A stretch of DNA of 15,809 nucleotides from an uncultured Syntrophomonadaceae bacterium (GCA_944391275.1 CALXSZ010000129.1:1-15809); one strand, 5' to 3'; shown: positions 6,254 to 15,054, numbered from the stretch's first letter. A program made the numbers and translations. Notes: a model not told the origin generated them from the sequence alone.

Positions 6254-7459
6254 TCATCCATTTTTTTCAAGGAGCGCGACCGCCTGCGCCGCTATGCCTT
6301 CTTCCCGTCCGGTAAATCCCAAATGCTCCGTAGTCGTGGCTTTGATACTGAGTCGTTCAACCGGAATGTCCAGGCGCTGCGCGATTTTTTCTCGCATTTG
6401 CGGAATATACGGCGCCAGCTTTGGTCTCTGCGCGATTATTACGCTGTCAATGTGACTCGCCCGATACCCGTTCCTTTGAAGCAGTTTTCCGACCGCCTCG
6501 AGCAGTTTGAGGCTATCCACGTTCAAAAATTGCGGATCCGTATCCGGAAAATGCTGCCCAATATCGCCTAGCGCCGCCGCCCCCAAAAGAGCGTCGCAAA
6601 TGGCATGCACCAGTACGTCGGCGTCCGAGTGGCCCTGCAGCCCCTTTTCATGGGGGATCTCTACCCCGCCCAGAATCAAACGCCTTCCCGAAACCAGTGC
6701 ATGCACGTCATATCCTATCCCAATCGACATGTTCGTCCTTTCTTCCCGTACACGGGACTCGGCGCGGTACTGCGCCCATGCCCAATCATCCGGCGTTGTA
6801 ATTTTCATATTATCCCACATGGTATCGACCACTTGCACGTTTCCAATATATTTTTCATAAATCATAGCGTCGTCCGTCGCGATAAAATGGTCCGCTTCCG
6901 CTTTTTGATACGCCCTCCAAAGCTCAGGAAAATAAAAAATTTGCGGCGTTTGGACGGCTCGCAGCTGCGCGCGGGGCGGCGTGCTTATCACATTGCCTGA
7001 CGCATCAATTTGTTTCATGGTATCCTTCACGAAGACGCCCGGCACGGCAGCGTGGGTTTGCTGGGCCCGCCGGAAAAGCTCCGTAAATAGTTTTTCTTCT
7101 AAAAAGGGGCGCGCGCCGTCATGGATAGCCACCCATTGTACAGTATCTTCTTCTTTTTTCGATAAAAATTTTAATCCCTGAAAAATCGACTGTTGCCGTT
7201 CGTCCCCTCCTGGAATAATGGCAGAAACTTTTTTAAAGTGAAAGGGTTCCACCACTTTTAACCGGCAATGATCCATCTCCTTTTCGGCCGCCACAAGGAC
7301 GATTTCCTCCACAAAAGGAATCGCCTCAAAAAAAGCGATGCTGTGCGCCAAAACCGGTTTTTTACAAAGGGGCAGATAGAGCTTGTTCACTCCATCTGCC
7401 CGCTTCATCCGGCGACTGCTCCCTGCGGCGGCTAAAATCACATAAATTTTAGGCGTCAT
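6254..7459 (-). CDS. ispDF: Bifunctional IspDF: MEP cytidylyltransferase and MECDP synthase fused
   Basis: This 401-residue fusion carries two steps of the MEP isoprenoid pathway. Residues 1 to about 235 are IspD, which joins MEP and CTP to make CDP-ME: AAAGSSRRM at 10-18, PGGDERQQS, HDGARPF and TDDA are all present. Residues 244-401 are IspF, which cyclises CDP-ME 2-phosphate to MECDP: GYDVH gives metal ligands D251 and H253, with HSDAD and H285, and the C-terminal TTTEHLGFTGR motif. IspE would be supplied elsewhere. In B. subtilis ispD and ispF are separate adjacent genes at this point in the order. The junction Met (6730) has its own AAAGGA site, so IspF may also be made alone. The gene starts 36 nt after yacL, with AAGGA upstream of ATG. 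Confidence 0.96.
   Translation of the reverse strand: MTPKIYVILAAAGSSRRMKRADGVNKLYLPLCKKPVLAHSIAFFEAIPFVEEIVLVAAEKEMDHCRLKVVEPFHFKKVSAIIPGGDERQQSIFQGLKFLSKKEEDTVQWVAIHDGARPFLEEKLFTELFRRAQQTHAAVPGVFVKDTMKQIDASGNVISTPPRAQLRAVQTPQIFYFPELWRAYQKAEADHFIATDDAMIYEKYIGNVQVVDTMWDNMKITTPDDWAWAQYRAESRVREERTNMSIGIGYDVHALVSGRRLILGGVEIPHEKGLQGHSDADVLVHAICDALLGAAALGDIGQHFPDTDPQFLNVDSLKLLEAVGKLLQRNGYRASHIDSVIIAQRPKLAPYIPQMREKIAQRLDIPVERLSIKATTTEHLGFTGREEGIAAQAVALLEKNG
6728..6740 (-). promoter_or_regulatory. ispF: Internal ribosome site and ATG at the IspD/IspF junction
   Basis: On the - strand AAGGA is followed by CGAAC and ATG, exactly at the first Met of the IspF domain (MSIGIGYDVH). Spacing fits a working start, which would give a free 158-residue IspF. 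Confidence 0.5.
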
Positions 7460-7495
7460 TTATTTTTTCCTTTTCTTTTCCTTTTCCTTATTCTC

Positions 7496-8608
7496 TTACG
7501 CTCGATGAGAAGCATTCTCGATCAACATCGGCATGACATGGCCCTCCTTCGCGCGTCGCGAGAAAATCATTCTTCCCGCTGCAGTTTGGAAGACGCTGGT
7601 CACTGTAACGTCGACATTTTTTCCAACTAGGCCTCGTCCGTCTTCTACGACCACCATCGTTCCGTCCTCCAGATATCCGACTCCCTGCCGGGCCTCTTTT
7701 CCTTCTTTGATGACGTTAATGGCGATCGTTTCGCCTGGATATACAACAATTTTTAAGGCGTTGGACAATTCATGAATGTTCAACACACGAATTCCCTGCA
7801 ATTCCGCTACTTTATTCAAATTATAATCATTCGTAATAATCGCGGCCTGAAATTTATGACACAATCGCAGCAGCTTCATATCTACTTCGCGTTCTTCTTC
7901 GACGGGTTCGTCTAAAATTTCAACTGAAACATCCGGATTTTTCTGCATTTGGCTCAGGATATCCAGTCCCCGGCGTCCCTTGGCCCGGCGAATGGAATCT
8001 TCCGAATCAGCAATATGCTGTAATTCTTCAATTACAAACTGCGGGATGATAAGCGTCCCTTCCAAAAAATGACTCGACGCCACGTCATAAATCCGTCCGT
8101 CAATAATCGCACTGGTGTCCACAACCTTCCGGTTCGGAACAAAAGCGGCCGAACCCTTTTTCCCTTCCTCCCGATTCTTTCGCTGAAAGAGGGGTCTATG
8201 CAAAAGATCCGAGGCTCTTGCCACCCCAATTTTCAATCCGAAATAACTAAATAAAAGAAAAATGATAATAGCTAAATAAGTCCCTACAAACGGCACATTA
8301 TAAAACGGAATCCCCGACAACATCCCCAAAAGGACGCCTACTAAAAGGCCTAAAGTCCCTCCCAGGATGGTTTCCGTCGCAGTATTCTCCAACATACGCA
8401 TAAAGGCTCGTACCGTTTTCACAGCGAGTTCCCACAATTGTTGCAGGAAAAAGTAAAGTAAAACAAAAGCAATGGCTCCGCCTGCAATCACATATCCTTG
8501 GTCCAATCGGAAATGAATATAAAACAGAAATCCGCTTATCGTGGTAATAATTGCTGACAACAGCAGCATAGTCATCCTACGCCATGCGTTATTTTCAACT
8601 GGATCCAT
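7496..8608 (-). CDS. yacL: PIN/TRAM-domain membrane protein YacL
   Basis: This 370-residue protein matches YacL of B. subtilis in size, architecture and gene position. The N-terminus has four membrane segments (about 12-32, 38-58, 80-100, 108-128). It is followed by a PIN nuclease-like domain with the acidic set D164 (VVDTSAIIDGRI), E195, D243 and D261 (TNDYN), then a TRAM domain (about 285-345). PIN domains are usually Mg-dependent RNases and TRAM binds RNA, so a membrane-tethered RNA-acting enzyme is likely, but the substrate is unknown. ATG 8608 is chosen because AAGGTGA lies seven bases upstream; an in-frame GTG at 8617 sits inside that ribosome site. In B. subtilis disA lies between radA and yacL; here there is only a 223-nt gap. 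Confidence 0.92.
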   Translation of the reverse strand: MDPVENNAWRRMTMLLLSAIITTISGFLFYIHFRLDQGYVIAGGAIAFVLLYFFLQQLWELAVKTVRAFMRMLENTATETILGGTLGLLVGVLLGMLSGIPFYNVPFVGTYLAIIIFLLFSYFGLKIGVARASDLLHRPLFQRKNREEGKKGSAAFVPNRKVVDTSAIIDGRIYDVASSHFLEGTLIIPQFVIEELQHIADSEDSIRRAKGRRGLDILSQMQKNPDVSVEILDEPVEEEREVDMKLLRLCHKFQAAIITNDYNLNKVAELQGIRVLNIHELSNALKIVVYPGETIAINVIKEGKEARQGVGYLEDGTMVVVEDGRGLVGKNVDVTVTSVFQTAAGRMIFSRRAKEGHVMPMLIENASHRA

Positions 8609-8831
8609 TCTTCTCACCTTCTTTCTTCCATCAAAAATACATTTCTTCTCGATGAATTCGCCATAGACCTATGGATTCCTTGTTCGTAAGCGACGGCTTT
8701 CAAATGAAAATTGTTGGTTTTTTAGAGGATTTTAACTTCTTTCAGACAAATTCCGGTCTTTCCGGACAATGAATCGGAATCGTCGAGCTTTTCAGCCATT
8801 CGCAATGAATATTTCTTGCATCCTTTGCGGT
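8609..8831 (-). other. Noncoding gap between radA and yacL
   Basis: This 223-nt stretch sits where Bacillus carries disA, and I see no coding remnant in it. It holds a 14-bp dyad at 8661-8674 (CCATAG and CTATGG around AC) and a weak CCGG-TCTTT-CCGG hairpin near 8755. No promoter with good -35 and -10 boxes is visible, and no clear terminator for radA, although a T-run follows its stop. yacL may therefore be read through from radA. Confidence 0.5.
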
Positions 8832-10199
8832 TTAAGATAAAAAAAGTTGATATAAATCGTAAATATCGCGCACTTCGATAATCTTTATGCCTTGCGCCTG
8901 TTCTTTCTCATGCCGCCCTAGTCCGTGCGCCAAAACCAGAGCGGAAAATCCTAATTTTCGGGCTTCCTTTATGCGGGAGGCCATAAACGGGACGGGGCGC
9001 GCTTCCCCGGACAGCGCCAGTTCTCCCACGAACGCCATTTTGGGCGGCCAGGGCCGGTCTTGATGACTGGATAAAATTGCCGCAGCAACGCCTAAGTCTA
9101 CCGAAGGATCCCGTAAAAACACTCCGCCCGTAATTTTCACATAAACGTCGTTATGGGCCAGATGAAATCCGCATTTTTTCTCCAATACGGCAATAATCAG
9201 CGCCAACCGGTTCTGATCGATTCCCATTGCCATTCGTCGGGCATACGAAGATCCCGTTGAAGCCACTAAAGCTTGCACTTCGATTAAAAGCGGGCGGGTC
9301 CCTTCGAAACTAACCGCAACGGCACTGCCGGCTATTTGCGCATGTTCCTCGCGTTGCTGTAGAAAAACTACGGCCGGTTCCGCGACCTGCAACAACCCTT
9401 GAGCGCTCATTTCAAATACGCCAATTTCGTCGGTTGAGCCAAAGCGGTTTTTGATCCCGCGCAAAATGCGGTAATGATAATTTCGCTCGCCCTCAAAATA
9501 CGCTACGACGTCCACCATATGTTCCAGCATGCGCGGACCGGCCAGCGCGCCTTCTTTCGTAACATGCCCAACAATAAAGAAGATCCGTCCGCTGGACTTC
9601 GCCAGGCTCATCAAGCGCGCCGTACATTCCTTTAATTGCGTAACGCTCCCCTGCGCTCCGTCCACACTGCTCAAAAAAACGGTTTGGATCGAATCAATCA
9701 TGATCAGTTCCGGCTGAATCTTATCCAACGTATTTTCCAGATGTTCCAAATCCGGATCGTTTAATACATACACATTCGGTTCATTGATGTGTAAGCGCAG
9801 CGAACGCAATCGCAATTGACTCAATGATTCCTCTCCGGACAAATACAGAACTTTGGAGCCGGACTGCGCTAGATTGCCTGCGACTTGCAGAAGCAGCGTT
9901 GATTTCCCGATCCCAGGATCTCCTCCCAACAGAATGAGCGAACCTGCCACCAGGCCTCCGCCCAAAACCCGGTCAAATTCGGGTATACCTGTCGTGAGGC
10001 GTTCTGTTTTTCGTTGTTCAACATCCGCTAAAGAAACCGCTTCTTGAACCGGGAAAATGGTTTTTCTTTTCCCGGAACCCATCGTGACTTTTTCTTCGGT
10101 AAAGGTATTCCATTCTCCGCATCCGGGGCATCGCCCCACCCATTTGATGCTTTCATACCCACATTCCTTACAGAAAAAACGTGTAACATTTTTTGCCAT
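8832..10199 (-). CDS. radA: DNA repair protein RadA (Sms)
   Basis: RadA is a RecA-like, hexameric DnaB-type motor that drives branch migration in recombinational repair. This 455-residue protein is complete. It has an N-terminal C4 zinc finger (C10, C13, C24, C27), Walker A GGDPGIGKST at 92-101, Walker B LIMIDS at 165-170, and the RadA-specific KNRFG motif at 250-254. The C-terminal third is the Lon-protease-like domain with no sign of protease function expected. ATG 10199 is preceded by AGGAGA. It follows clpC as in Bacillus, but a hairpin and its own extended -10 promoter lie between them, so its expression need not follow CtsR control. Confidence 0.97.
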   Translation of the reverse strand: MAKNVTRFFCKECGYESIKWVGRCPGCGEWNTFTEEKVTMGSGKRKTIFPVQEAVSLADVEQRKTERLTTGIPEFDRVLGGGLVAGSLILLGGDPGIGKSTLLLQVAGNLAQSGSKVLYLSGEESLSQLRLRSLRLHINEPNVYVLNDPDLEHLENTLDKIQPELIMIDSIQTVFLSSVDGAQGSVTQLKECTARLMSLAKSSGRIFFIVGHVTKEGALAGPRMLEHMVDVVAYFEGERNYHYRILRGIKNRFGSTDEIGVFEMSAQGLLQVAEPAVVFLQQREEHAQIAGSAVAVSFEGTRPLLIEVQALVASTGSSYARRMAMGIDQNRLALIIAVLEKKCGFHLAHNDVYVKITGGVFLRDPSVDLGVAAAILSSHQDRPWPPKMAFVGELALSGEARPVPFMASRIKEARKLGFSALVLAHGLGRHEKEQAQGIKIIEVRDIYDLYQLFLS

Positions 10200-10237
10200 T
10201 GGGTATCTCCTGTTAAAAAAATCTTAAGGAATACTTT

Positions 10238-10246
10238 ATTATAACA
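10238..10246 (-). promoter_or_regulatory. radA: Extended -10 promoter for radA
   Basis: On the - strand the sequence reads TGTTATAAT, a perfect -10 with a TGn extension. The -35 region has no good match. Transcription would start about 30-35 nt before the radA ATG. Confidence 0.68.
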
Positions 10247-10334
10247 TAAATCGGTTTCCTTTTATGAATAAATGATGAAAGTATACAGACCTATTTTTAT
10301 CCTTCCATCGCCCCAAAAGAAGCTTTTACCAGCA

Positions 10335-10371
10335 AGACCCCGATTCCTGTGGGTACGCAGAGTCGGGGTCT
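10335..10371 (-). terminator. Strong hairpin after clpC, probable terminator
   Basis: Perfect 9-bp GC-rich arms (AGACCCCGA and TCGGGGTCT) enclose a 19-nt loop, 20 nt past the clpC stop. On the - strand no T-run follows directly; the nearest T-rich stretch is about ten bases further on, so termination may be partial. It could also be an mRNA-end protecting or processing structure. Confidence 0.6.
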
Positions 10372-10390
10372 AGATAACATATAAAAATGT

Positions 10391-12901
10391 TTAACAAGGT
10401 TGAAAAACCGATTCATTTGCCTTCCGGACAACCATTTGGTCATCCTCGTCCGTATCCACCTGGATCACGTCTCCCGGCTGGAAGGTACCGGCTAACAACG
10501 CTTCGGAAACCGTATCTTCGATTAAACGCTGGATGGCACGTTTGAGCGGCCGCGCGCCATAAGCCGGATCGTATCCGTCCTTCAGGACTCTCTTGCGCGC
10601 GCGTTCGCTAATCTCCAACCGGTAATCCTGTTCGGCAGCCCGTTTTTTGACTTCTTCCAACAGGATTTCTGCAATACGGGCTAATTCATCTTCGGTTAAA
10701 TGATGGAATACGATGATTTCATCAATTCGGTTCAGAAATTCGGGGCGGAACGTATCTTTCATCTGTTCCAGAACCTGAGCGCGGCTTCTTTCGTAATCCA
10801 CGCCGTTCTGCGTGGAGCTGCTAAAGCCCATCACTCGGCTGCGCTGCAAGTTTTCCGCTCCGACGTTTGACGTCATAATAATAATCGTATTGCTGCAATT
10901 AACGGTTCGGCCTTGGCCATCGGTTAAATGTCCATCCTCTAAAACTTGTAATAATACATTAAAAACATCCGGATGCGCCTTTTCAATCTCATCCAACAAC
11001 ACCACCGAATACGGTTTGCGACGGATTTTCTCCGTCAGCTGGCCGCCTTCATCGTGGCCAATATATCCGGGAGGCGCACCAACCATCCGAGCTACGGTGT
11101 GTTTTTCCATGTATTCGGACATATCCAACCGAATCATAGCGTCTTCTGTGCCAAAGATGCTCTCCGCTAAAGCGCGAGCCAACTCAGTCTTCCCTACGCC
11201 GGTCGGCCCCAGGAAAATAAAGGACCCAATCGGTTTTTTCGGGGATTTCAGTCCGGCCCGCGCACGCCGGACCGCGCGCGCCACTGCCGCCACCGCATCA
11301 TCCTGTCCAATCACACGCCGGTGCAGATCTTGTTCCAGCGCCAAAAGCCGCTGGCCTTCGTCTAAAGCAATTTTATTCAAAGGTACCCCCGACCACCCGG
11401 AAACAATCTCGGCAATATCTTCTTCCGTCACCTGTCCGGTGTGCAGGGTTCGTTGATTGAGCCATTCCTGGCGTTTATCCGCGATCTGTTGTTTCAGATT
11501 TTTTTCCTGATCGCGCAGATGGGCCGCTTTTTCATAATTTTGCTCTTTAATACTGTTTTCTTTTTCGCTGTTGACCGCTTGCAGCTCGCGTTCCAGGACT
11601 TTTAGGTCCTCGGGCAATACGTAACCGGCCAGATTTACCCGGGAAGCGGCCTCGTCAATGAGGTCGATGGCTTTATCCGGCAAAAACCGGTCGCTGATAT
11701 AGCGGGCGGATAACCGCACGGCCGCCTCGATGGCGTCGTCGCTGATTTTCACGCCATGATGCGCTTCATACCGGTCCCGCAATCCCTTTAAAATCGCCAC
11801 GCTTTCTTCCTGGGAAGGTTCATCCACGGTAATCGGCTGGAACCGTCTTTCCAAGGCGGCGTCCTTCTCCACATATTTGCGGTATTCCTGAATGGTCGTC
11901 GCGCCGACGCACTGGAATTCGCCGCGCGCCAGGGAAGGTTTCAGGATATTGGCCGCGTCAATAGCGCCTTCAGCCGCTCCGGCGCCCACAATGGTATGCA
12001 GCTCGTCGATGAAAAGGATTACCTCGCCGGAATTTTTAATTTCTTGAAGCATCCGCGTCAGGCGATCCTCAAACTCGCCGCGGTATTTGGTTCCGGCTAC
12101 CATCCCGGATAAATCCAGCGACACCACCCGTTTATGCGCTAAAATCTCCGGCACCATATTATCCACAATGCGTTGGGCAAGCCCTTCGATAATCGCCGTC
12201 TTCCCAACGCCCGGATCCCCAATTAATACTGGGTTGTTTTTGGTCCGTCGAGATAAAATTCGAACGACGCGTTCAATTTCTTTCTCCCGGCCGATTACCG
12301 GGTCCAGGCGCTGTTCCTGGGCTTCTTTCGTCAAATCACGTCCAAAGTTATCCAGCACCGGCGTCCGACTTTTCGCGCGAGGCCGACGGTTATTCGTACC
12401 CGGCGTTCTTCCGCTCTCATACCTCCGATCGAACTCTTTGGGAATTTCTTGTCTTTCATCTCCGCCCAATAACGCGCGAATCTGTTCTTTCGCCTCTCGA
12501 TATTCCACGCCGATCACGCGCATCACTTGACAGGCAACGCCTTCTTCTTCTCGCAACAATCCCAAAAGCAGATGTTCGGTCCCAACATAATTCACTCCCT
12601 GCTGATGGGCTTCGTCAAAGGCCAGGTTAAACACCCGCTTGACGCGCGGCGTAATGGGTAGATCCTCAAAAACCGGGCCTTCTTGTTGCGGCTGTACGCT
12701 CAAAAATTCGTGAATATCTTCTCTCAGGCTGTCAAAATCGACGCCCATTTCCAGTAGAGCCCGCGAACCCATGCTGTCTCGATCGCGCAGGAGCCCTAAC
12801 AACACATGTTCGGTTCCAATAGCGGCTTGCCCCATTTTTTTGGCTTCATCCTGGGCATACAGCAGGGTATTTCGAGCTCGTTCGGTAAATCTTCGAAACA
12901 T
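10391..12901 (-). CDS. clpC: AAA+ unfoldase ClpC, partner of ClpP
   Basis: ClpC unfolds damaged, tagged or arginine-phosphorylated proteins and threads them into ClpP. This 836-residue protein starts MFRRFTERAR, the family N-terminus. It has two Clp-N repeats (about 1-145), first AAA module with Walker A GDPGVGKT (228-235) and Walker B ILFIDE (295-300), a UVR-type middle domain (about 440-485), and second AAA module with GPTGVGKT (565-572) and VVLLDE (633-638). A short MGF at 691-693 fits the ClpP-binding loop. ATG 12901 is chosen over upstream in-frame codons because AGGAGG lies seven bases before it. The C-terminus is somewhat longer than in B. subtilis (810 residues). Gap from mcsB is 25 nt, so it belongs to the CtsR operon. 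Confidence 0.98.
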   Translation of the reverse strand: MFRRFTERARNTLLYAQDEAKKMGQAAIGTEHVLLGLLRDRDSMGSRALLEMGVDFDSLREDIHEFLSVQPQQEGPVFEDLPITPRVKRVFNLAFDEAHQQGVNYVGTEHLLLGLLREEEGVACQVMRVIGVEYREAKEQIRALLGGDERQEIPKEFDRRYESGRTPGTNNRRPRAKSRTPVLDNFGRDLTKEAQEQRLDPVIGREKEIERVVRILSRRTKNNPVLIGDPGVGKTAIIEGLAQRIVDNMVPEILAHKRVVSLDLSGMVAGTKYRGEFEDRLTRMLQEIKNSGEVILFIDELHTIVGAGAAEGAIDAANILKPSLARGEFQCVGATTIQEYRKYVEKDAALERRFQPITVDEPSQEESVAILKGLRDRYEAHHGVKISDDAIEAAVRLSARYISDRFLPDKAIDLIDEAASRVNLAGYVLPEDLKVLERELQAVNSEKENSIKEQNYEKAAHLRDQEKNLKQQIADKRQEWLNQRTLHTGQVTEEDIAEIVSGWSGVPLNKIALDEGQRLLALEQDLHRRVIGQDDAVAAVARAVRRARAGLKSPKKPIGSFIFLGPTGVGKTELARALAESIFGTEDAMIRLDMSEYMEKHTVARMVGAPPGYIGHDEGGQLTEKIRRKPYSVVLLDEIEKAHPDVFNVLLQVLEDGHLTDGQGRTVNCSNTIIIMTSNVGAENLQRSRVMGFSSSTQNGVDYERSRAQVLEQMKDTFRPEFLNRIDEIIVFHHLTEDELARIAEILLEEVKKRAAEQDYRLEISERARKRVLKDGYDPAYGARPLKRAIQRLIEDTVSEALLAGTFQPGDVIQVDTDEDDQMVVRKANESVFQPC

Positions 12902-12926
12902 CGTTTCGCCTCCTATAATGATTCGA

Positions 12927-13997
12927 TCACGAAGTTTTCGCAACCGATAATTTTTCCTGAATGAATTTTGCACGCAGATTATCTTTCTCGATCGCCGACA
13001 ATTTTCTGCCGGCTTTTCTTTGCAAATGGCCCGGATTCGATAATAAGGTCATCTGATTGATTACCGACGTCGGGATTTCTTCTATAATTCCCATATCGAC
13101 TCCCAACCGCAAGTCGGACAGCAACGATAAAGCTTCCGCGGCGTCCAACATATACGCGTTGCGTAACAAACCGTTTGCGCGCGTGATGCGGTCAATGAAC
13201 GGATATGGGTTTTTTTGTTTTAAATCTTCGCGCAATTGTTTCTCTTGTTCCACCAACTGTCCCGCTACGGTCTCCAAGAAGGAACAAATCTCTTTTTCAC
13301 TCTGACCAATCGTGATTTGGTTGGAGATTTGATAGAGATTGCCAAAGGCCTTTGTTCCGTCCCCATAAAGGCCGTGCATATTCAATCCCAGTTGCGACAT
13401 ATTTTGCACCACTTTCGACAATTGTCCGGACATGCGGATAGCCGGCAGATGAAGCAGAATGGACGCCCGCATCCCCGTACCGACGTCCGTTGGGCAAGCC
13501 GTCAAGTACCCAAAGCGCTCGTCAAACGCATAATCGAGCACTTGTTCCAAACAGTCGTCCAATTGATTCGCTTCACGCAGACATTCTTCTAAAGCCAACC
13601 CCGGCAACATACATTGAATCCGCAAGTGGTCCTCTTCATTACATAATACGGAAAGCGAACCGTCCTCTTTCACCAGCAATCGCTCCCATTTTTTCGCGTT
13701 TTCCGCAAATTTGGGCGTGATCATCCGCTTTTCCAACAGCAATTGTTTTTCCTCATCCGTCAGTTCTTCGGGATTTTTCCATTCAAATTGCGGCAGCTGC
13801 ACCTGGCAGCTTTGCCAAGCCTGTTCCAACAGTTTCACGCACGCTTCTCCCGTTTCGGCATTCAGGCGATGGGGAAAGGGCACCTGTTTTAAATCCCTTG
13901 CCAAGCGCACACGGCTGCTCACCACGATCCCATTCTTTTCTTCTTTCGGCATTTCCGCCCATTTAACGGTATCTGTATTTAATAATGCTTCCAGCAT
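12927..13997 (-). CDS. mcsB: Protein-arginine kinase McsB
   Basis: McsB phosphorylates arginine side chains; pArg marks proteins for ClpCP and inactivates CtsR on heat stress. The 356-residue product has the phosphagen-kinase fold. Visible are SSRVRLARD (27-35), NEEDHLRIQ (120-128) with the conserved glutamates E121/E122, and CPTDVGTGMRAS with the reactive C168. GDGTKAFGNLYQISNQ lies in the C-terminal part of the kinase domain, followed by the helical pArg-binding region (GRKLSAIEKDNLRAKF). ATG 13997 is preceded by GAGGAGG; an upstream in-frame start at 14015 would overlap that ribosome site. It lies 39 nt after mcsA, whose product is its activator. Confidence 0.97.
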   Translation of the reverse strand: MLEALLNTDTVKWAEMPKEEKNGIVVSSRVRLARDLKQVPFPHRLNAETGEACVKLLEQAWQSCQVQLPQFEWKNPEELTDEEKQLLLEKRMITPKFAENAKKWERLLVKEDGSLSVLCNEEDHLRIQCMLPGLALEECLREANQLDDCLEQVLDYAFDERFGYLTACPTDVGTGMRASILLHLPAIRMSGQLSKVVQNMSQLGLNMHGLYGDGTKAFGNLYQISNQITIGQSEKEICSFLETVAGQLVEQEKQLREDLKQKNPYPFIDRITRANGLLRNAYMLDAAEALSLLSDLRLGVDMGIIEEIPTSVINQMTLLSNPGHLQRKAGRKLSAIEKDNLRAKFIQEKLSVAKTS

Positions 13998-14036
13998 ACA
14001 AAATCCTCCTCTCAACGCTTTTTTCGCTGCTACCGA

Positions 14037-14543
14037 TCATAATTGTTTTTCCAATTCCTTGATTTTATCGCGGAATTCCGCAGCTTTTTCGTATTCTTCC
14101 ATTCCGATCGCTTTCTGAAGTTGTTGTTTATAACGTTCAATTTGTTTGCGCATTTGCGCGGGTTTTCCATTGCGCGCTGGGATTTTCCCAACATGCTGCG
14201 CATTCCCTTGCACACGCCGTAAACTAGATTCAATTTCATCTGCAAAAGCGGCGTAACAGTCGCTGCACCCTACTTTTCCGGTCTTCCCGACTTCGCTAAA
14301 AGGCGTTTTACAGCTAGGGCAGATTTTCGTTTGACTTTTATGAGCTTGCGCGCCGCCTAAAACACTCTCGAAAACGCTTCCCAAAAGATTGGGCAACGAA
14401 AATTGCGCATCCGGCAAAAACAAGCTTCCGCCCATTTCCGCAGCGCATTCCTCACATAAATTATATTCGGTCCGTTCTCCGTTGATAAATTGGATCATAT
14501 GCATGGTCGCTGGATTTTTTTTACAATGATCGCAATATGCCAT
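14037..14543 (-). CDS. mcsA: McsB activator, zinc and UVR-domain protein McsA
   Basis: McsA activates the McsB kinase and has a thiol-rich zinc region that may sense stress. The 168-residue product carries four CxxC pairs: C4/C7, C30/C33, C75/C78 and C93/C96, forming two zinc-binding units. A glycine- and phenylalanine-containing linker lies between them (about 38-65). A C-terminal UVR domain (about 133-168, coiled coil with EEYEKAAEFRDKI) follows, as also seen in UvrB and in ClpC's middle domain. ATG 14543 has GAGGG upstream. The gene lies between ctsR (67-nt gap) and mcsB, the Bacillus order. All eight cysteines are intact. Confidence 0.96.
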   Translation of the reverse strand: MAYCDHCKKNPATMHMIQFINGERTEYNLCEECAAEMGGSLFLPDAQFSLPNLLGSVFESVLGGAQAHKSQTKICPSCKTPFSEVGKTGKVGCSDCYAAFADEIESSLRRVQGNAQHVGKIPARNGKPAQMRKQIERYKQQLQKAIGMEEYEKAAEFRDKIKELEKQL

Positions 14544-14610
14544 CTTTCATCCCTCTTTTCTCTTGTATAAAAGGTTCTTTATTTTTTCTATATATTGGAA
14601 AGAAAATCCC

Positions 14611-15042
14611 CTAAGAATTTTCTTGTCTTTTTAAAAATTGTTCAATGCTTTGGCGCAAAAGCTCCATTTTCTTTTCACCGGACAGCGGCAATACCTCCAG
14701 CGCCTGATGATAGAAACAACTGGCTAAAAAGCATTCGCGTTCAGTCAGACGTTTTTGACGATAAAGATTAAAAAGCCACCTATCCACGACATCTTCCTCT
14801 TGCGTCGGCAAATAAAAATCAAGTTTACGAATCCGCATATATCCGCTGCCTCCGCGCCGACTTTCAGCTAAATAGCCGCTCTCCGGCCCGAACCGGGTCG
14901 CCACGACATAGGTTACCTGGGAAGGCACGCAGGAAAACGTTTCCGCCAATTCCATCCGTTGAATTTCAATCTGTTTGTTCGCGCTTCGTTCAATCAGCGT
15001 TTTGATATATTGTTCAATCCGGTCGGTCAAACTCTTTGACAT
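14611..15042 (-). CDS. ctsR: Class III stress gene repressor CtsR
   Basis: CtsR is the dimeric repressor of clp genes in Bacillota. It binds heptamer direct repeats and is released by heat. The 143-residue protein has an N-terminal winged helix (about 3-70) with the glycine-rich wing ESRRGGSGYMRI; the wing arginines R62/R63 are where McsB is known to act in relatives. The C-terminal helical domain (about 75-143) mediates dimer contacts and McsB recognition. ATG 15042 is chosen because AGAGGGG lies six bases upstream. The ATG at 15048 abuts that ribosome site, and the start at 15108 would lie in the promoter itself. It is the first gene of ctsR-mcsA-mcsB-clpC and is preceded by two CtsR operators, so it represses itself. 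Confidence 0.96.
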   Translation of the reverse strand: MSKSLTDRIEQYIKTLIERSANKQIEIQRMELAETFSCVPSQVTYVVATRFGPESGYLAESRRGGSGYMRIRKLDFYLPTQEEDVVDRWLFNLYRQKRLTERECFLASCFYHQALEVLPLSGEKKMELLRQSIEQFLKRQENS

Positions 15043-15054
15043 CCCCATCCCCTC

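Noticed and set aside
6244..6267. AATGGA-TCA-TCCATT followed by a T-run on the + strand, resembling a terminator
   Set aside because: It overlaps the end of ispDF and would act on the + strand, where there is no gene to end. On the - strand no T-run follows. Probably chance.
6605..7000. 131-codon + strand open frame opposite ispDF
   Set aside because: Antisense to the conserved IspD/IspF domains, with no recognisable motif.
10812..11456. Long (214-codon) open frame antisense to clpC
   Set aside because: It mirrors conserved ClpC AAA sequence, has low-complexity composition and no recognisable domain. Long antisense frames are common opposite such genes.
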